Part shown: in pieces, positions 46,290-63,060 of the stretch
Layout: every line of letters begins with the position of its first letter
Position numbering within the stretch: the stretch's first letter is position 1
Notes under the pieces: model-generated
Databases searched by the model: none
Told to the model about the DNA's origin: nothing
Seen by the model: only the letters and a program-made list of their open reading frames with translations
Source: Henckelia pumila
Lineage: Eukaryota; Streptophyta; Magnoliopsida; Lamiales; Gesneriaceae
Length of the DNA stretch: 64,000 bases
Reading direction: 5' to 3'
Assembly: GCF_033568475.1 (NCBI RefSeq)
Contig: NC_133121.1
Location: 131,906,375 to 131,970,374, forward strand
Position numbers and translations under genes: made by a program

Positions 46290-46802
46290 AATAATGGAAG
46301 CCGCCGGATCTCGGATGTCTTAAACATAATGTTGATGCATCTGTCAATACAAATTTAGTGTGGGTGGCGTGCTTCGAGATAATCAAGGTCGATTATTGTT
46401 GGTATTTGGAAAACAGATAAATCAACCGTTCTCAGTAGTCCATGTGGAGTTATTGGCTATTCTCGAAGGAGTGAACTTGCTATATGAAAATAATTTCAAT
46501 GATGTGCACGTTGTATCCGATTCTTTATTAGCAGTGCAAGCAATCACTGCTGATCAAGAACATCTTGGTTACGAAGGAATTAGCGTGAATGATATTGAGC
46601 GGAAATTGCAACATCCGGTGGTGTCAAAGTTCTTTCATGTTTCTAGATCGGCTAATAGAGTAGCTCATGTCATTTCTTGTTTTGCTTCTTTTTCTCCCTC
46701 ACCGTTTATTTGGTTGAATGGAGATTTTTCTTTTTGGTTGGTTCGACTTGTAATAGACGATTTTCATGAATAAAATTTACAAGTTTATCGGTCAAAAAAA
46801 AA
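46290..46802 (+). pseudogene. RNase H-like (RVT_3 type) fragment with A-rich tail
   Basis: The plus strand spells PPDLGCLKHNVDAS, then, after a one-base frame change near 46355, VGGVLRDNQGRLLLVFGK, VELLAILEGVNLLYEN, VVSDSLLAVQAIT and HVSRSANRVAHVISCFA. These are the conserved blocks of the plant non-LTR-associated RNase H domain (D, E, D and the final NRVAH). The stop is at 46771-46773, followed by AATAAAATT and a run of nine A. It is 5'-truncated and lacks reverse transcriptase, so it is most likely a LINE tail or a retrocopy. Confidence 0.72.
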
Positions 46803-47141
46803 TTATATAATTTTTCGTCGGAGAAAATTAATGATTTTTTTTTTCAGCTGATATATTTGCCTATTTATGATTTGGGCCTTTATATTTTTAATTGGAATTG
46901 AACAGCTTTCTCGAGGAACACATCACCACAATTACAAAGTTAGTTTTTTAATACCACCCTCTAGGAATACTGAACAATACTGTTGAAGATGCTCTGAAAC
47001 ATGCATATAGACAAAGTATGAGTTAAATGATATTTTTGTTATTTTGATTTTTTTTTTCTATAACAGAATACTACGTACATAAATTGAGTGAGAATATATA
47101 TTAACTTCCTATCAATCTTCAAAACTTGGGCTTCAATAAAT

Positions 47142-47183
<42 letters not shown>

Positions 47184-47707
47184 TCAAGATGAATTATTCC
47201 TTTGTGGTCTTTTACTTTAATTGGGGTGCATGGTGGTTTTCGAATGATGATCTATTTTTATCTCAACAAGTAGAAATAAATGTGTAAAATGTATTTGATT
47301 TCCGGAAATTTTCATACCCGCATGGAATCAATCTCTAACAAAAACGTAATTATAGAATTTTCTTCACAAATGCTTGAATTTTACCCAATTCTGAACTCAG
47401 ACTTTATTATATATATTTATTGATAATTGAACTGCATTAATATCATGTTCATATCCACGTACACATGCTATCTGGCTCTTATATATTTTCCACAAAAACT
47501 CGTTTGAGAAGGATTTTTATTGGATAACTCATGAAAAAGCATTATTATTTTATATCAATAACATTTTTTTATTGTAAAGTTGACACTGTCTTACAAATAA
47601 AAGTTCCTCGAGACAGTCTCACAAAGAGACCTACTCTATTTATTAATACATGTTCCTGATCAAAGATAGATGCGTATATATATATTGAGCATGCAGCTAG
47701 CTAGGGA
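46803..47707. other. Intergenic DNA
   Basis: The first 110 bp (46803-46910) repeat the host text at 45925-46010, showing that the RNase H segment lies inside a local duplication. An AT microsatellite is at about 47145-47179. A GACAGTCTCACAAAGAGACC fragment near 47610 resembles the inverted-repeat element at 56245-56405. No gene is seen. Confidence 0.55.
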
Positions 47708-48115
47708 TCAGCATTCATCGAAGCTCTTGCATGGTTTCTCGAAGTGCACGGGCTTTTGAGGCTGGATTATGCAGCTCAATCCTCTGCATGAGATAGGCGC
47801 CGCTGATCCCCGCGGGATCAGTGGCCGCGGATGGTATCCGATGGTACGACCGGCCTTTGACCTGTGAAACATCTTCCCATTCTTCTTATTAATTATGTCT
47901 TCACCTGAAATAATATTATTCAACATTAATTATTATTGGAATTTGAACATGTATATATACATCCATGACCTGTTTGAGCAAAATTAGAACATGCATGTTA
48001 AATTCTCACCCGTAATTTGATCGTCCTTGGAAGGAGCCACTTGAGAAGATAGGAGAAAAAGCACAACAAAGACAATTCCCAAGAGAAAAAACAATTTTCT
48101 GGAGGAAAAGCCCAT
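47708..48115 (-). CDS. Small secreted peptide precursor 1, two exons
   Basis: Exon 1 (48115-48010) and exon 2 (47904-47708) join by GT-AG splicing (ACGG/GTGAGA and TTTCAG/GTGAAG) to 100 residues. The start MGFSSRKLFFLLGIVFVVLF is a strong signal peptide ending near residue 25. The mature part has KKNGKMFHRSKAG, a Pro/Arg-rich middle (YHPRPLIPRG) and four cysteines (SCRGLSC, KPCKSFDEC). A TATA box lies about 80 bp upstream. The start is fixed by the duplicate gene at 50.4 kb, which shares signal peptide, intron position and the KKNGKM motif. Family unknown; an apoplastic peptide or peptide-hormone precursor is a guess from size and secretion. Confidence 0.68.
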
Positions 48116-48189
48116 ATCTCTCCACAATTACCAATTTTGCCTTTCTTTCTTTCTTTCTTTTTTTCGAGGACTGAATTAATATGTTATCG

Positions 48190-48201
48190 TATATATAGAG
48201 T
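48190..48201 (-). promoter_or_regulatory. TATA box of secreted peptide gene 1
   Basis: Minus-strand CTCTATATATACG about 80 bp upstream of the ATG at 48115. A CTTTC microsatellite-like tract (about 48140-48162) lies between box and start. Confidence 0.55.
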
Positions 48202-49479
48202 AACACTCATTACTCCGTCTCCCTTCTTTTCTTTTTTATAGTCGGTTTCTACATTTAATAACATTTGTATAGTCGGTTTCTACATTTAGCAACATTTTTT
48301 TATAAAAAAGTATTCTAGTACTTAATGTACTCATGTATACCAAATGTACATCTTAATGAAAAATGAGCTATACATAATTTTCTGAATAAATTAAATAATA
48401 ATAAAATATGAAGTATATGCATGTAAACTTTGTTTTCCCAATAATTTTCTTAATCTAGCTAGAGTATTTGGGACTGATGAATTAATATCCATTTAAATGC
48501 CTAGTTTTTATTTAAACTTAATCAGAAGATTTACTACGCTATAGTAAAATTCAAAACTTTCGTAATCTATAAATTATGTATATATGCTTTTACCTTCATG
48601 GATCGGTATTATGTGGAAAAACAAAATTCTTAAAACAATATTCAACTACTAATTATTAAATATTGATATATAAATTTAAGAGCCCGATGTTTATTTTTCA
48701 TATTTTTTTCAATATCAATTTATCATGACTTGGTGATATGTTTCTGGGCAGGAAGACTTGCTTTTAGCCTACGCATTTTTGCTTGTCCATACATTTGGAT
48801 TCGCATGCCCGGCCGTCATATTTAAGAGATGGGAACCACAATGTTAATAATTTTCAGGCCCAATTATTTAATTCCATCCATCTCTTATAAATATCTATAT
48901 ATAACCGAATATATCAATTAAGTTAGAAAAATATTTTTATGTATCATATATTGAATTGCGACTTGTTTCTATCATGAATTATAATATTATTTTTATTTTA
49001 TAAATAAATAGCAGAATCAATTATTGTACGTATGCTTACTTATTTTTCACTTAGCTAGCGCATGTACAATACCACTAATTAAAATAGAGTCAATGGTATT
49101 ATTATTTGCTTATAATAAATTATTTTAGTTTTAATTCGTCATTCTTTACTTCAAATATAAACAAAAAATTTCGTTTTTAGCAGAAATCGATTCAAACATT
49201 ATTGGATGTGATATAATATAATTAATGAATATAGTATACGAATGATATAAAAAATTAATTAGGCAATGTTTGCCATTGTACGTCTTTGGGAAGTGCTTTC
49301 TACAAATAATATCAAATACTATATATCTAATTATAAGTCATTCTTAAAATTGAATTGAAAGACTGACTATACACACACATCTCAAAATAATTTGAACTTG
49401 GCTATACTGAGGTGTACGTGTGCTACAGAAATAAAAAACCGTACGTATTATTATTGGGCTTGGAGATTTAGTATTTATT
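48202..49479. other. Upstream region of secreted peptide gene 1 and spacer
   Basis: No further gene. 48745-48890 carries the motif shared with 44.3, 45.8 and 51.8 kb. 49015-49080 matches 52400-52460 (CAATTATTGTACGTATGCTTAC), which marks the outer extent of the peptide-gene duplication. Confidence 0.55.
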
Positions 49480-49605
49480 CATGTTTGTAGATCGACTAAT
49501 TTGGTAGCTAGCCCATCCCTTAGCCTCTTTTGTTTCTTTCTCCCATTCCTCAACCAATGATGAGTTTTTCTTTTGTAATGGACGATTGTTAATCAATAAA
49601 ATTAC
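49480..49605 (+). pseudogene. RNase H-like tail relic, copy 1
   Basis: The text GTTTGTAGATCGACTAATTTGGTAGC corresponds to the SRSANRVAH block of the fragment at 46.3-46.8 kb, followed by Phe/Ser-rich codons, a TGGACGATTGTTAAT closing and AATAAAATTACGAG. Stops interrupt it. Confidence 0.55.
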
Positions 49606-49758
49606 GAGTTTTCATAAAATTATAAAATAAAAATTATATGGACTTGATATATGGTGCACGTAAGTGCTGCCTCTTATTCGATACATGACAACATGCAGAC
49701 AAGTAAGTAAAACTAGTTATGGAAATCATCTTTAAAGTGATGAGCATTTGTGAATTCG

Positions 49759-50003
49759 GCAGTTTTAGTCCGCTATCTTTATTTTTTTGGCAATTTTAGT
49801 CTTTTTTTCGACGTGGCCCTGACGTGGCATAAATTCAGTGCTGATGTGGAGCTGACGTGTACAGTGCCACGTAAGCATTTTCGAATAAAAAGGACCGAAA
49901 GTGCCAAAAATCAGAACATGCAGGACTAAAACTGAAATGTGAAAACATAGATGACCAAAATCGCAAAGTGACAAACATACAGGACTAAATTTGCAATTTT
50001 CCC
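49759..50003. mobile_element. MITE family B, copy 2
   Basis: It shares most of its length with 36515-36770, including TTTTAGTCCGCTATCTTTAT and the TGGAGCTGACGTGTACAGTG core. It retains the intact right end GACTAAATTTGCAATTTTCC, whereas the left arm is missing. It sits exactly where the left copy of the local duplication is cut. Confidence 0.78.
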
Positions 50004-50264
50004 GATATAATATAATGAATATATAGTATATGAATGATATAAAAATTAAGGCAATGTTTGCGATTGTACGTCATTGGAAAGTGCTTTTTACAAATAATCT
50101 CAAACACTATATATCTCTAATTATAAGTCATTCTTAAAATTGAATTGAAAAACTGACTATATACACACATCTCAAAATAATTTGAACTTGGCTATACTTA
50201 GGTGCAGGTTTGCTACAAAAATCAAAAACCATATTATTATTAGGCTTGGGAGATTCAATATTTA

Positions 50265-50395
50265 CTCATGTTTGTAGATCGACTAATTTGGTAGCCCATC
50301 ACTTAGCCTATTTTGCTTCTTTCTCTCATTCCTATCTCTACGAATGATATGAGTTTTTCTCTTGCAATGGACGATTGTTAATCAATAAAATTACG
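50265..50395 (+). pseudogene. RNase H-like tail relic, copy 2
   Basis: Reads CRSTNLVAHHLAYFASFSHS in one frame, closer to the NRVAH block than copy 1, followed by the same AATAAAATTACGAG ending. It is part of the local duplication. Confidence 0.58.
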
Positions 50396-50419
50396 AGTTT
50401 TCATAAAATAAAATAAAAA

Positions 50420-50932
50420 TTATTTGGACTTGATATATGGTGCACGTAAGTCCTGCCTCTTGTTCGATACATGACAGCATGCAGACAAGTAAGTAAAACT
50501 AGTTATGGAAATCATCTTTAAAGAAGTGATGAGCATTTGTGAATTCGGCAGCTTTACTAGGCGGGTGGCAGATCTTGCGGTAATGGCATGGTCGTCTCTT
50601 GCTTGGGGGAAATGGAACAGGCTTCCCCGGATAATTGGCCTGTATCCGATTGCTAATTTTGAATTATAAACCATCTTCCCATTCTTCTTATCAAGGTGTT
50701 CACCTGAAAAATTAAAATGATTAATTAAACAATGGTGGAGTGGGCGAACTTTTGTCAGGAGTTCGATTCTTCCTGACAACATTTTCTTGGATTAGTCTGT
50801 GCTTGCTTAGTGTGGTTTACCTGACTAGCATGGTTTACAGATATTATATTAGTCCGGGATTTACCCTCAACGCATCGAAAGTTAACGGTTGCGGGTTCCC
50901 ATGTCACAAAAAAAATTAAAGATCAACTGAAC

Positions 50933-50968
<36 letters not shown>

Positions 50969-51395
50969 ACGTGCATGTAGAACTTGTTAAGGTCCTGCAG
51001 GTACAATCCAGTTATATATTACGGTGAAAATCAGATTCTTAATTTATTGATCCGGATTAAAACCCCGGCCCGAGCTAGCTAGGTCTTAATTAAAACTGGT
51101 GTGAGACTAGAATGTTTTAAAATTGTTTGATGAGAGGTACGTATGAGTTATTCGTGTGTTATATATATATATATATAATAATATATAAAATCAGTAAAGA
51201 CAGCAATTGTCATATTATAATATAGATCGAGTTATAATTCTAAATTTAAAAGAGTGTGTGTGTGTGTGTGTGTATAAATGCATGCAAAATCTCACTTGTT
51301 CGATCGTCCTTTGAAGGAGTCACTTGTGAAGATAGGAGAAAAAGCACAACAAACAGAATTCCCCAGAGAAGAAACAAGTTTCTGGAGGAGCCCAT
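50420..51395 (-). CDS. Small secreted peptide precursor 2, two exons, possibly frameshifted
   Basis: Exon 1 (51395-51296) starts MGSSRNLFLLWGILFVVLFL, a signal peptide almost identical to that of peptide gene 1. Exon 2 begins at 50703 after TTTTCAG and continues HLDKKNGKMVYNSKLAIGYR, again parallel to gene 1. In this frame translation runs to a stop at 50420 (127 residues). From about codon 60 on, the +1 frame looks more natural: it has PVPFPPSKRRPCHYRKICHP with two cysteines and stops near 50508. A one-base indel after IGYRPIIRG would explain this. The intron (51295-50704) carries a SINE. It is either a diverged paralog with a new C-terminus or a decaying copy. Confidence 0.5.
50726..50920 (+). 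repeat. tRNA-derived SINE (Au-like) in the intron of peptide gene 2
   Basis: The B box GGAGTTCGATTCTTCC follows GGTGGAGTGGGCGAACTTTT. The body CTTGGATTAGTCTGTGCTTG, then TTAGTGTGGTTTACCTG and GGTTGCGGGTTCCCATGTCA, is what I recall of the plant Au SINE. It ends in an A-rich tail (50907-50920). Target duplications were not resolved. Confidence 0.7.
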
Positions 51396-51479
51396 TTCCC
51401 ACTATATATTATTTCCAAGATTTTTTTGTTGTTAATACCAGCGTTGAAGATGTTCTCGAATTTATAGAACAATACTGAC

Positions 51480-53147
51480 CCGTCTCAATTACATAAACTT
51501 CAATTCTTTCTTTATATTCCGGTTTTCACGTTTAGTAGCTTTTTTTTATATTATTTTACTAACATATTTTAATTAACTAAAATTTTAAAAAAATGCAATA
51601 ATTGTTTGAATAAATTAAAATGTAATAAAATACAAAGTATGCCTTATTCTAATAATTTTATTAATCGGTGTGAAAAACAAAAAGTTCTCTATATTTTGTG
51701 ACGATGCAATGTCTATTATAATGCATATATATATATATACATTTTTTAAAAATTAAATTAAATGGAGAGCATGAAGTTTTATTTTATTTGTATCCATATT
51801 AATTTACGACTTGACGATGGTCTACGCATGCATTTTGGCTAGTTCATGCTTTGGATTCCGATGCCGACAACGTCGTATTTTTAAGGATGGCCACCACAAG
51901 GCTAATTACAAGAGGGTCCCTTATTAATTCTGTCAATAGGCATGGATAACTACCTATTTTCAATAATATAGATCAATTATTTGGTATTTCGTCATGCGCG
52001 ACATCACATAAATATATGTGGAATCAAGTTGATTCGACTCAAGGTGACTAATAAAATTTCTAAATTCAAATCCACATTTCTAAAAAGGTAATGTTTGGAA
52101 GAGATTATAAAAAACACTTCTCAGTTTTTTTGTTATGTAGATCAATTATTTGGTATTTCGTCATGCGTGACATCACATAAATATACGTGGAATCGATTTG
52201 ATTCGACTCAATGTGACTAATAAATTTTCTAAATCCAGATCCACCTTTCTAAGATAGAAGCTCAAACACTACCTAAATCTATTGCATTGTTTCGGCCAAA
52301 AAAAAAAAAGAAAGAGCTTCACTCGGTTGGCCTTCCTACGCTGACATTCCTGAAGCTTTCAAGCTGAAGAGCCTCACAATATTATTTTATAAATAAACTA
52401 AAGAGAACAATCAATTATTATATATAGGCTTACTTCTTTTCACTTAATTAGCTGCGCTTTTACAGTAACACTATCTTCCCTTTCTTTTATTTATTATTTT
52501 TTTTTTGTCTATAATCTCCGTAGTTTAAAGATGCATGTATCCAGTAACATGTCTCTACTTGACCATGTACTATACTTGTTCTTCCTAACACATATAGGGA
52601 GGAAGGAATTGCTAAATCAATAAGATGTTATAAGATGTTTTTTTTACTCAATACTTGAAATTTTGGGTTGATCAAAATCAAGTCTACCAATTTTTCGAAG
52701 TTGATGATAAAGCTACAAAATTAAAAAAAGAATGAAAAATATCATCACCGTGGTTACTTCACATAACTACTTAACTAAATCAAACTTCAATGGTATAGTG
52801 AGATTAATGAAGCATGCATGATTAATTTTTAACAGCGCCGCATAATATTGAGATAGATGACATTTTACCGATTAGCTCGGCACATACGTATATTCTCCTT
52901 CAGTTACTCGGCAGCGCTGTCGAGCAGAAACGGACCAAAAAAGAAAATAATCCACAACAATTACCCAAGCATCTTACACAAAATCAGTCGAAAGTCATTA
53001 AATTATACTTAGAAATAAATACAAGTTCCTCAACGATGTTAATCTTTCATTCTCTTGATTGTATATCCCAAGTCTAAAGCTACAACGCCGCATTGTTACG
53101 AATGAAGCTGTCCTGAGAAGCAAATCAGAACATAATCTCTCCAAGTT
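51480..53147. other. Upstream region of peptide gene 2 and intergenic DNA
   Basis: 51810-51930 carries the promoter-side motif shared with 48.75 kb. A segment with ATCAATTATTTGGTATTTCG occurs at 51970-52080 and again at 52137-52250, with a decayed MITE-like end (GGTAATGTTTGGAAGAG) between. 52920-53147 is likely 3' untranslated or downstream DNA of TRAP-beta. Confidence 0.5.
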
Positions 53148-55312
53148 TCAACGTTTTTTCTTGCTTGCTTTGGAAGCATTTGGCTTCGAAACCATGAGGC
53201 TCACAAAAAGGAAGACAATGAGAGCCACGGAAACATGCGAACCATAGTTTGCCAGTAACCTCTGCATGGTGAAAGATTTCATGAGGACAAAAATGGCAAT
53301 GGACAAACCATAGGGATGTGAAGGAAAAAACTCAGAACTCTCAAATTCAATCTTCAATCCACAGTTCAAAATTAAAGGAACTAGCACAATGCATGAATAA
53401 GAGGAAATGAGGAATATACATGCAGCCCTTTGTACAACATATTAATCTCAATTCTCACTAAACAACACCCTAATATCAAAGGATGTTCAACAAAGAAGGG
53501 AAGATTCATTACCTTTGCCTGGAAAGCCATAATGAGATCCATCCATCCACAATGAAGTTATAAGACAAAAGAAAGAAGTATTTCAGCAAGGATGGCAGAA
53601 GCCAATATAAAGAAGTGTTATAAATATCAAAACAACTTACAAGTTCAATTTTTGACTCTAATGCTGCTTCTGAAAGAATTTTCACTGGGAGAATAGGGGT
53701 TGAGTAAGCTTCCTGAAAATAACCAGATATTAGGCTATTAGCATCGGTACAGAAACTTTATATGGTGATTCAGCATTTGAAAAGGGCAAACCTGTAGCTT
53801 AGACTTCGTGGGAATTCGATAAGTGATCAAAGCAGGTGCACCATAGTAAACAGTTTTCACACTAGACAGCAACTCAAATGAATGTGACACAAGGGCGCCA
53901 CTACAAGCAAATGCAAATGGTCCACATATAAGAAAATACAAAGAAACAACGGATGAAAATGCAAAAAATTCCTAGGAAAAAACTCAAAATCTCACGCATC
54001 AAGTCTTTCCCAAGATTTCGAAGTGTTTCCAGTCACAATATCAAAGACCTCTTGAGCCCAACTATCATCAGTGAGGGTTACATCATATGCTGTGCTGCAA
54101 TATATTAAGAAAACATTACTTTTCAACTTCAAAAAGCAAATCAATTCAGCTTATAAAAGGTTCAGTAGTAAACCATTTAGTTCAAGGACAGAACAAAACT
54201 TCTAACTAAGAGAGGCCGAGAAAGTATCCTTGCATAATGATTAATGCCTAAGATTAGGGTTGAGGCAAGAAAATATTGTTAAATAAATTGTTGCACATAG
54301 TTGCTCTTTTCTGTCAAGGCACGGACTTTGCCCCATACCTCCCACATAGAAAACATTGAGACAATTCTTTGATATTTGACACAAGACGATCATATTTATC
54401 AGCATCTGAGTGTACAGACCAGAGCCAGACGACTTGACTTGGTTGCAAAGAATGCTTGGAATAAATTCTTTCAAGATTAACACAATTAAGTACCATAAAT
54501 TTGAACAAAAGCCAAGTCAATTTCGAGAAATCCAAATGCTAAAAATCTAACATAAGTTGCAAAAATTCAAGTTCCAGGCTCTGTTAAGTGCTGAGTAATT
54601 AAATTCACTTGAAAAGTATCGAAGAACAACACATCCACCGACTACAAATGCAAATACATATTACACATGCGAGAGTTTGATAACGCCTACAACAAATGTT
54701 CCCCAAGAAAAAAATACATACGATTATCGCAAATAAATGGTTCACGACCATCTCACATGATTTCCCCAAATGCTCGACACTACTTGAACTCTCAAAAACT
54801 CAAGCCTCGTTATCTTCTAAATTTTCTATTCAGTTTTCAATATTCAAAATTAAATCTGCGCGCAAGCAGCGATTGATTTCATCCAAATGCAATCAGCGAT
54901 TACTTTCATCTACATGCAATCAATCAAAAACATTTCCCCCTCTTTCGCAACCACGGATTTGAAGGGTTTACAAACAACAATCCACAAGGGGCGCACCCAG
55001 TGAGCAAGCCATCTCCCCTCAAACGAAAAATTCAAACTTTATCCAGTGGGTCTCCTATCTCTAACACAGATCATTAAAAAAATCATAACAGATGATAAAA
55101 ATATTCAATAAATCCAAGAGAGCATACTCGGATCCACTGTTGTAAATATCGATGGAGACGGAAACACGTTCCATGTTCTGATTAACCTTTTTCTGAGAAA
55201 TTCTCTTGTGGGCAACAATAAATGGAGCCGCCGCCGCCGATTCCGAGAAGGTAAAACAAATGGAGAGTAGAGTCAACACGAAAACGATCGGCAAAACAAG
55301 GGTTTTCGCCAT
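53148..55312 (-). CDS. Translocon-associated protein subunit beta (TRAP-beta, SSR2-like)
   Basis: A subunit of the ER translocon-associated (signal sequence receptor) complex, which assists co-translational protein import at the Sec61 channel. Six exons: 55312-55128, 54094-53996, 53900-53792, 53712-53641, 53518-53513 and 53261-53148, giving 194 residues, the usual plant length. There is an N-terminal signal peptide, then a luminal Ig-like domain (VAHKRISQKK, ERVSVSIDIYNSGS, SHSFELLSSVKTVYYGAPAL, TYRIPTKSKLQ), one transmembrane segment (VSVALIVFLFVSLMV) and a short basic tail KASKKKR facing the cytosol. Exon 5 is predicted to be only six bases (GCAAAG, Ala-Lys); with it the junction reads like the conserved AKRLLA.YGS of plant homologs. 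No lesion is seen. Confidence 0.92.
53513..53518 (-). other. Predicted 6-nt microexon of TRAP-beta
   Basis: The minus strand reads TTTCCAG/GCAAAG/GTAATGA, with strong acceptor and donor directly around six coding bases. Including it keeps the frame and supplies the Ala-Lys that precedes RLLA in known plant TRAP-beta; leaving it out also keeps the frame, so the protein-level argument comes from conservation. Confidence 0.72.
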
Positions 55313-55399
55313 TGATCTGATTCAAGAACTGCTGTCTTCGGCAAGTTGAGAGATAATGTGAGTCGCCGTAGAGGTTCAACGGAGACCAGTATCCTATAC

Positions 55400-57145
55400 A
55401 TGGGGATTGGGGATGGATCTAGTGGGCCTTGCTGGTGCTTAATGGGTCATAAATGGGCTTTTTAGCCCACATTCGGCCTCTCTCTGTAATTTTATTTTAT
55501 TTTATTTTTTTGTGGATATCATAAATTTAATAAATGGAAATTGATTCAAATGCAAGAAAATTCTATGCTAACTGCCTGGCGATTATTTAATAATAATCAT
55601 AATAATAATAATTATTATTATAATTATAATTATAATTATATATAATTATAATTATAATTTTGTGATGTTTAAGTTATTTAAACCATCGCTTTGTCTATGC
55701 TAGTATATGGGCAGTGCACATGTGCTGCATTCAATGGCCCATGTTTTTTTGAATTTGAGTTGATCTCATTTTAAATGAAATCATATCAAATTCAAAAATA
55801 ACATGGATCGTTGAATCCTCATAAGATGCTACCCAAAGAGGGTGGGTAGCATAGACAAAACCCTACTTTACATCAAATATTGATAAGTACGTTATTTTCT
55901 GTTAAGAAACGTGAAGCTTAATAAAGTATGAAGACCAATCAAATTTTACAAATTTAAACCGTTTAATACCAATTTTATTTGAGTTAATAATCTAATTCCA
56001 GTAAATAGGCTAAATAACACATCTTACTATCTTATGATTTAATTAGAACTTATCTACTTTGAAATGAATTTACATTATCACCGATTTTTCTCATTTTACC
56101 CCCCAAAAAATTAACATTTATCGATAGTTTCTTCTTCTTATCCGTAATATAAAACATATTTTTCTATTTTTCAAAAATATCATCTCTTTTTAAATCTTCA
56201 ATCATATTATTATCTATATTTTTAAATGTTTATTTTTAGACAAAAACCCCTATGAGACGGTCTCACGGATCATTTTTTTAGACGGATCTTTTATATGAGT
56301 TATCCATTAAAAAATATTACATTTTATGTCAAAAGTATTACGTATTATTATAATATGGATAAAGTTAATCCGTCTCACGAATAAGACCATCTCACAGGAG
56401 TGTTACTCTTATCTTTATCGATAATTTGAAACTTAATTTCCATTTTTCTAAAATATCATTTCTGTTTTTAATCTCACATCATATCTTTTATCCATATTTT
56501 AAAATTCAATACTTATCATTATTTATAATTTTAAATTAAATAATTTATCACTCTTAATAAAAAAAAATATGAAACGAACCAACGGAACGAGTCGACCCAC
56601 AATCCATCGCAACCCATTATTAGGCCTGACGGAACGAGCTGGCACATTTTTTAGGCAGATTTGAAAAACATCAATCCAACCCACCTTTTTTAAGTGGCGG
56701 GATGGCCCAACCCGACGGGCTCACGTGTAAATTGACGGGTTTTTACGGGCCAAACCGCAACCCACCGTTAGGCGGGGCGGACCGACCCATATTTTAGGCG
56801 GGTTGAAAAATTGCCAACCCCCAACCCACCAATTTTGTATGGCGGAACGAGCCTAGCTCATTTTGACACCTCTAATTGAAACACATAAAAAAAATCTTAA
56901 TATTTTCTAGTTCTTTAAACAAGTTCATTGATGGAACCGAAAGAATTCTAATTTTAAATATGATTTGTAAAAATCAGAAGATGCACCAAGAAAAAACTAT
57001 TAGCAGCACCAAAAATACAAAATGGCATATCCTACCTCAACCTCAATGTCGTATAACATATATGGAAAATGGAATGAGGCAAAAATAATACTTTGCACTA
57101 AAGATTGAATACCATATACATAAAGCTTACGGTCACAGAATAATG

Positions 57146-57197
<52 letters not shown>

Positions 57198-57258
57198 GTT
57201 CCAGGGGACTTGCCTTGAAGAATCAACGTGGCCCGCGACAGCAAAAAATTTGACGAGT
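55400..57258. other. Intergenic DNA between TRAP-beta and valyl-tRNA synthetase
   Basis: 55575-55665 is palindromic AT/ATA low-complexity sequence. 56245-56405 is an inverted-repeat element with TGAGACGGTCTCACGGATC at the left and GACCATCTCACAGG at the right. 56570-56875 is a degraded hAT end-type sequence with repeated AACCCACC/GGCGGG motifs ending in TTTTGACACCTCTA, whose partner end is missing. No gene is seen. Confidence 0.6.
57149..57195. repeat. CT dinucleotide microsatellite
   Basis: About 23 CT units, roughly 65 bp downstream of the valyl-tRNA synthetase stop codon and therefore probably in or next to its 3' untranslated region. Confidence 0.97.

Positions 57259-63060
<5,802 letters not shown>

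Larger units (their letters stand above)
49208..50540. repeat. Local duplication next to secreted peptide gene 2, split by a MITE
   Basis: 49208-49758 and 50003-50540 are direct repeats: both have GGCAATGTTTG-CATTGTACGTC, ATTGAATTGAAA-ACTGACTATA, the RNase H relic and ATATGGTGCACGTAAGT. The left copy ends abruptly at GTGAATTCGGCAG, inside what is the last exon of peptide gene 2 in the right copy, because the MITE at 49759-50003 begins there. Confidence 0.82.

Noticed and set aside
53148..53387. A separate 79-residue minus-strand gene.
   Set aside because: Its second half is the last exon of TRAP-beta; the first half is intron sequence read through.
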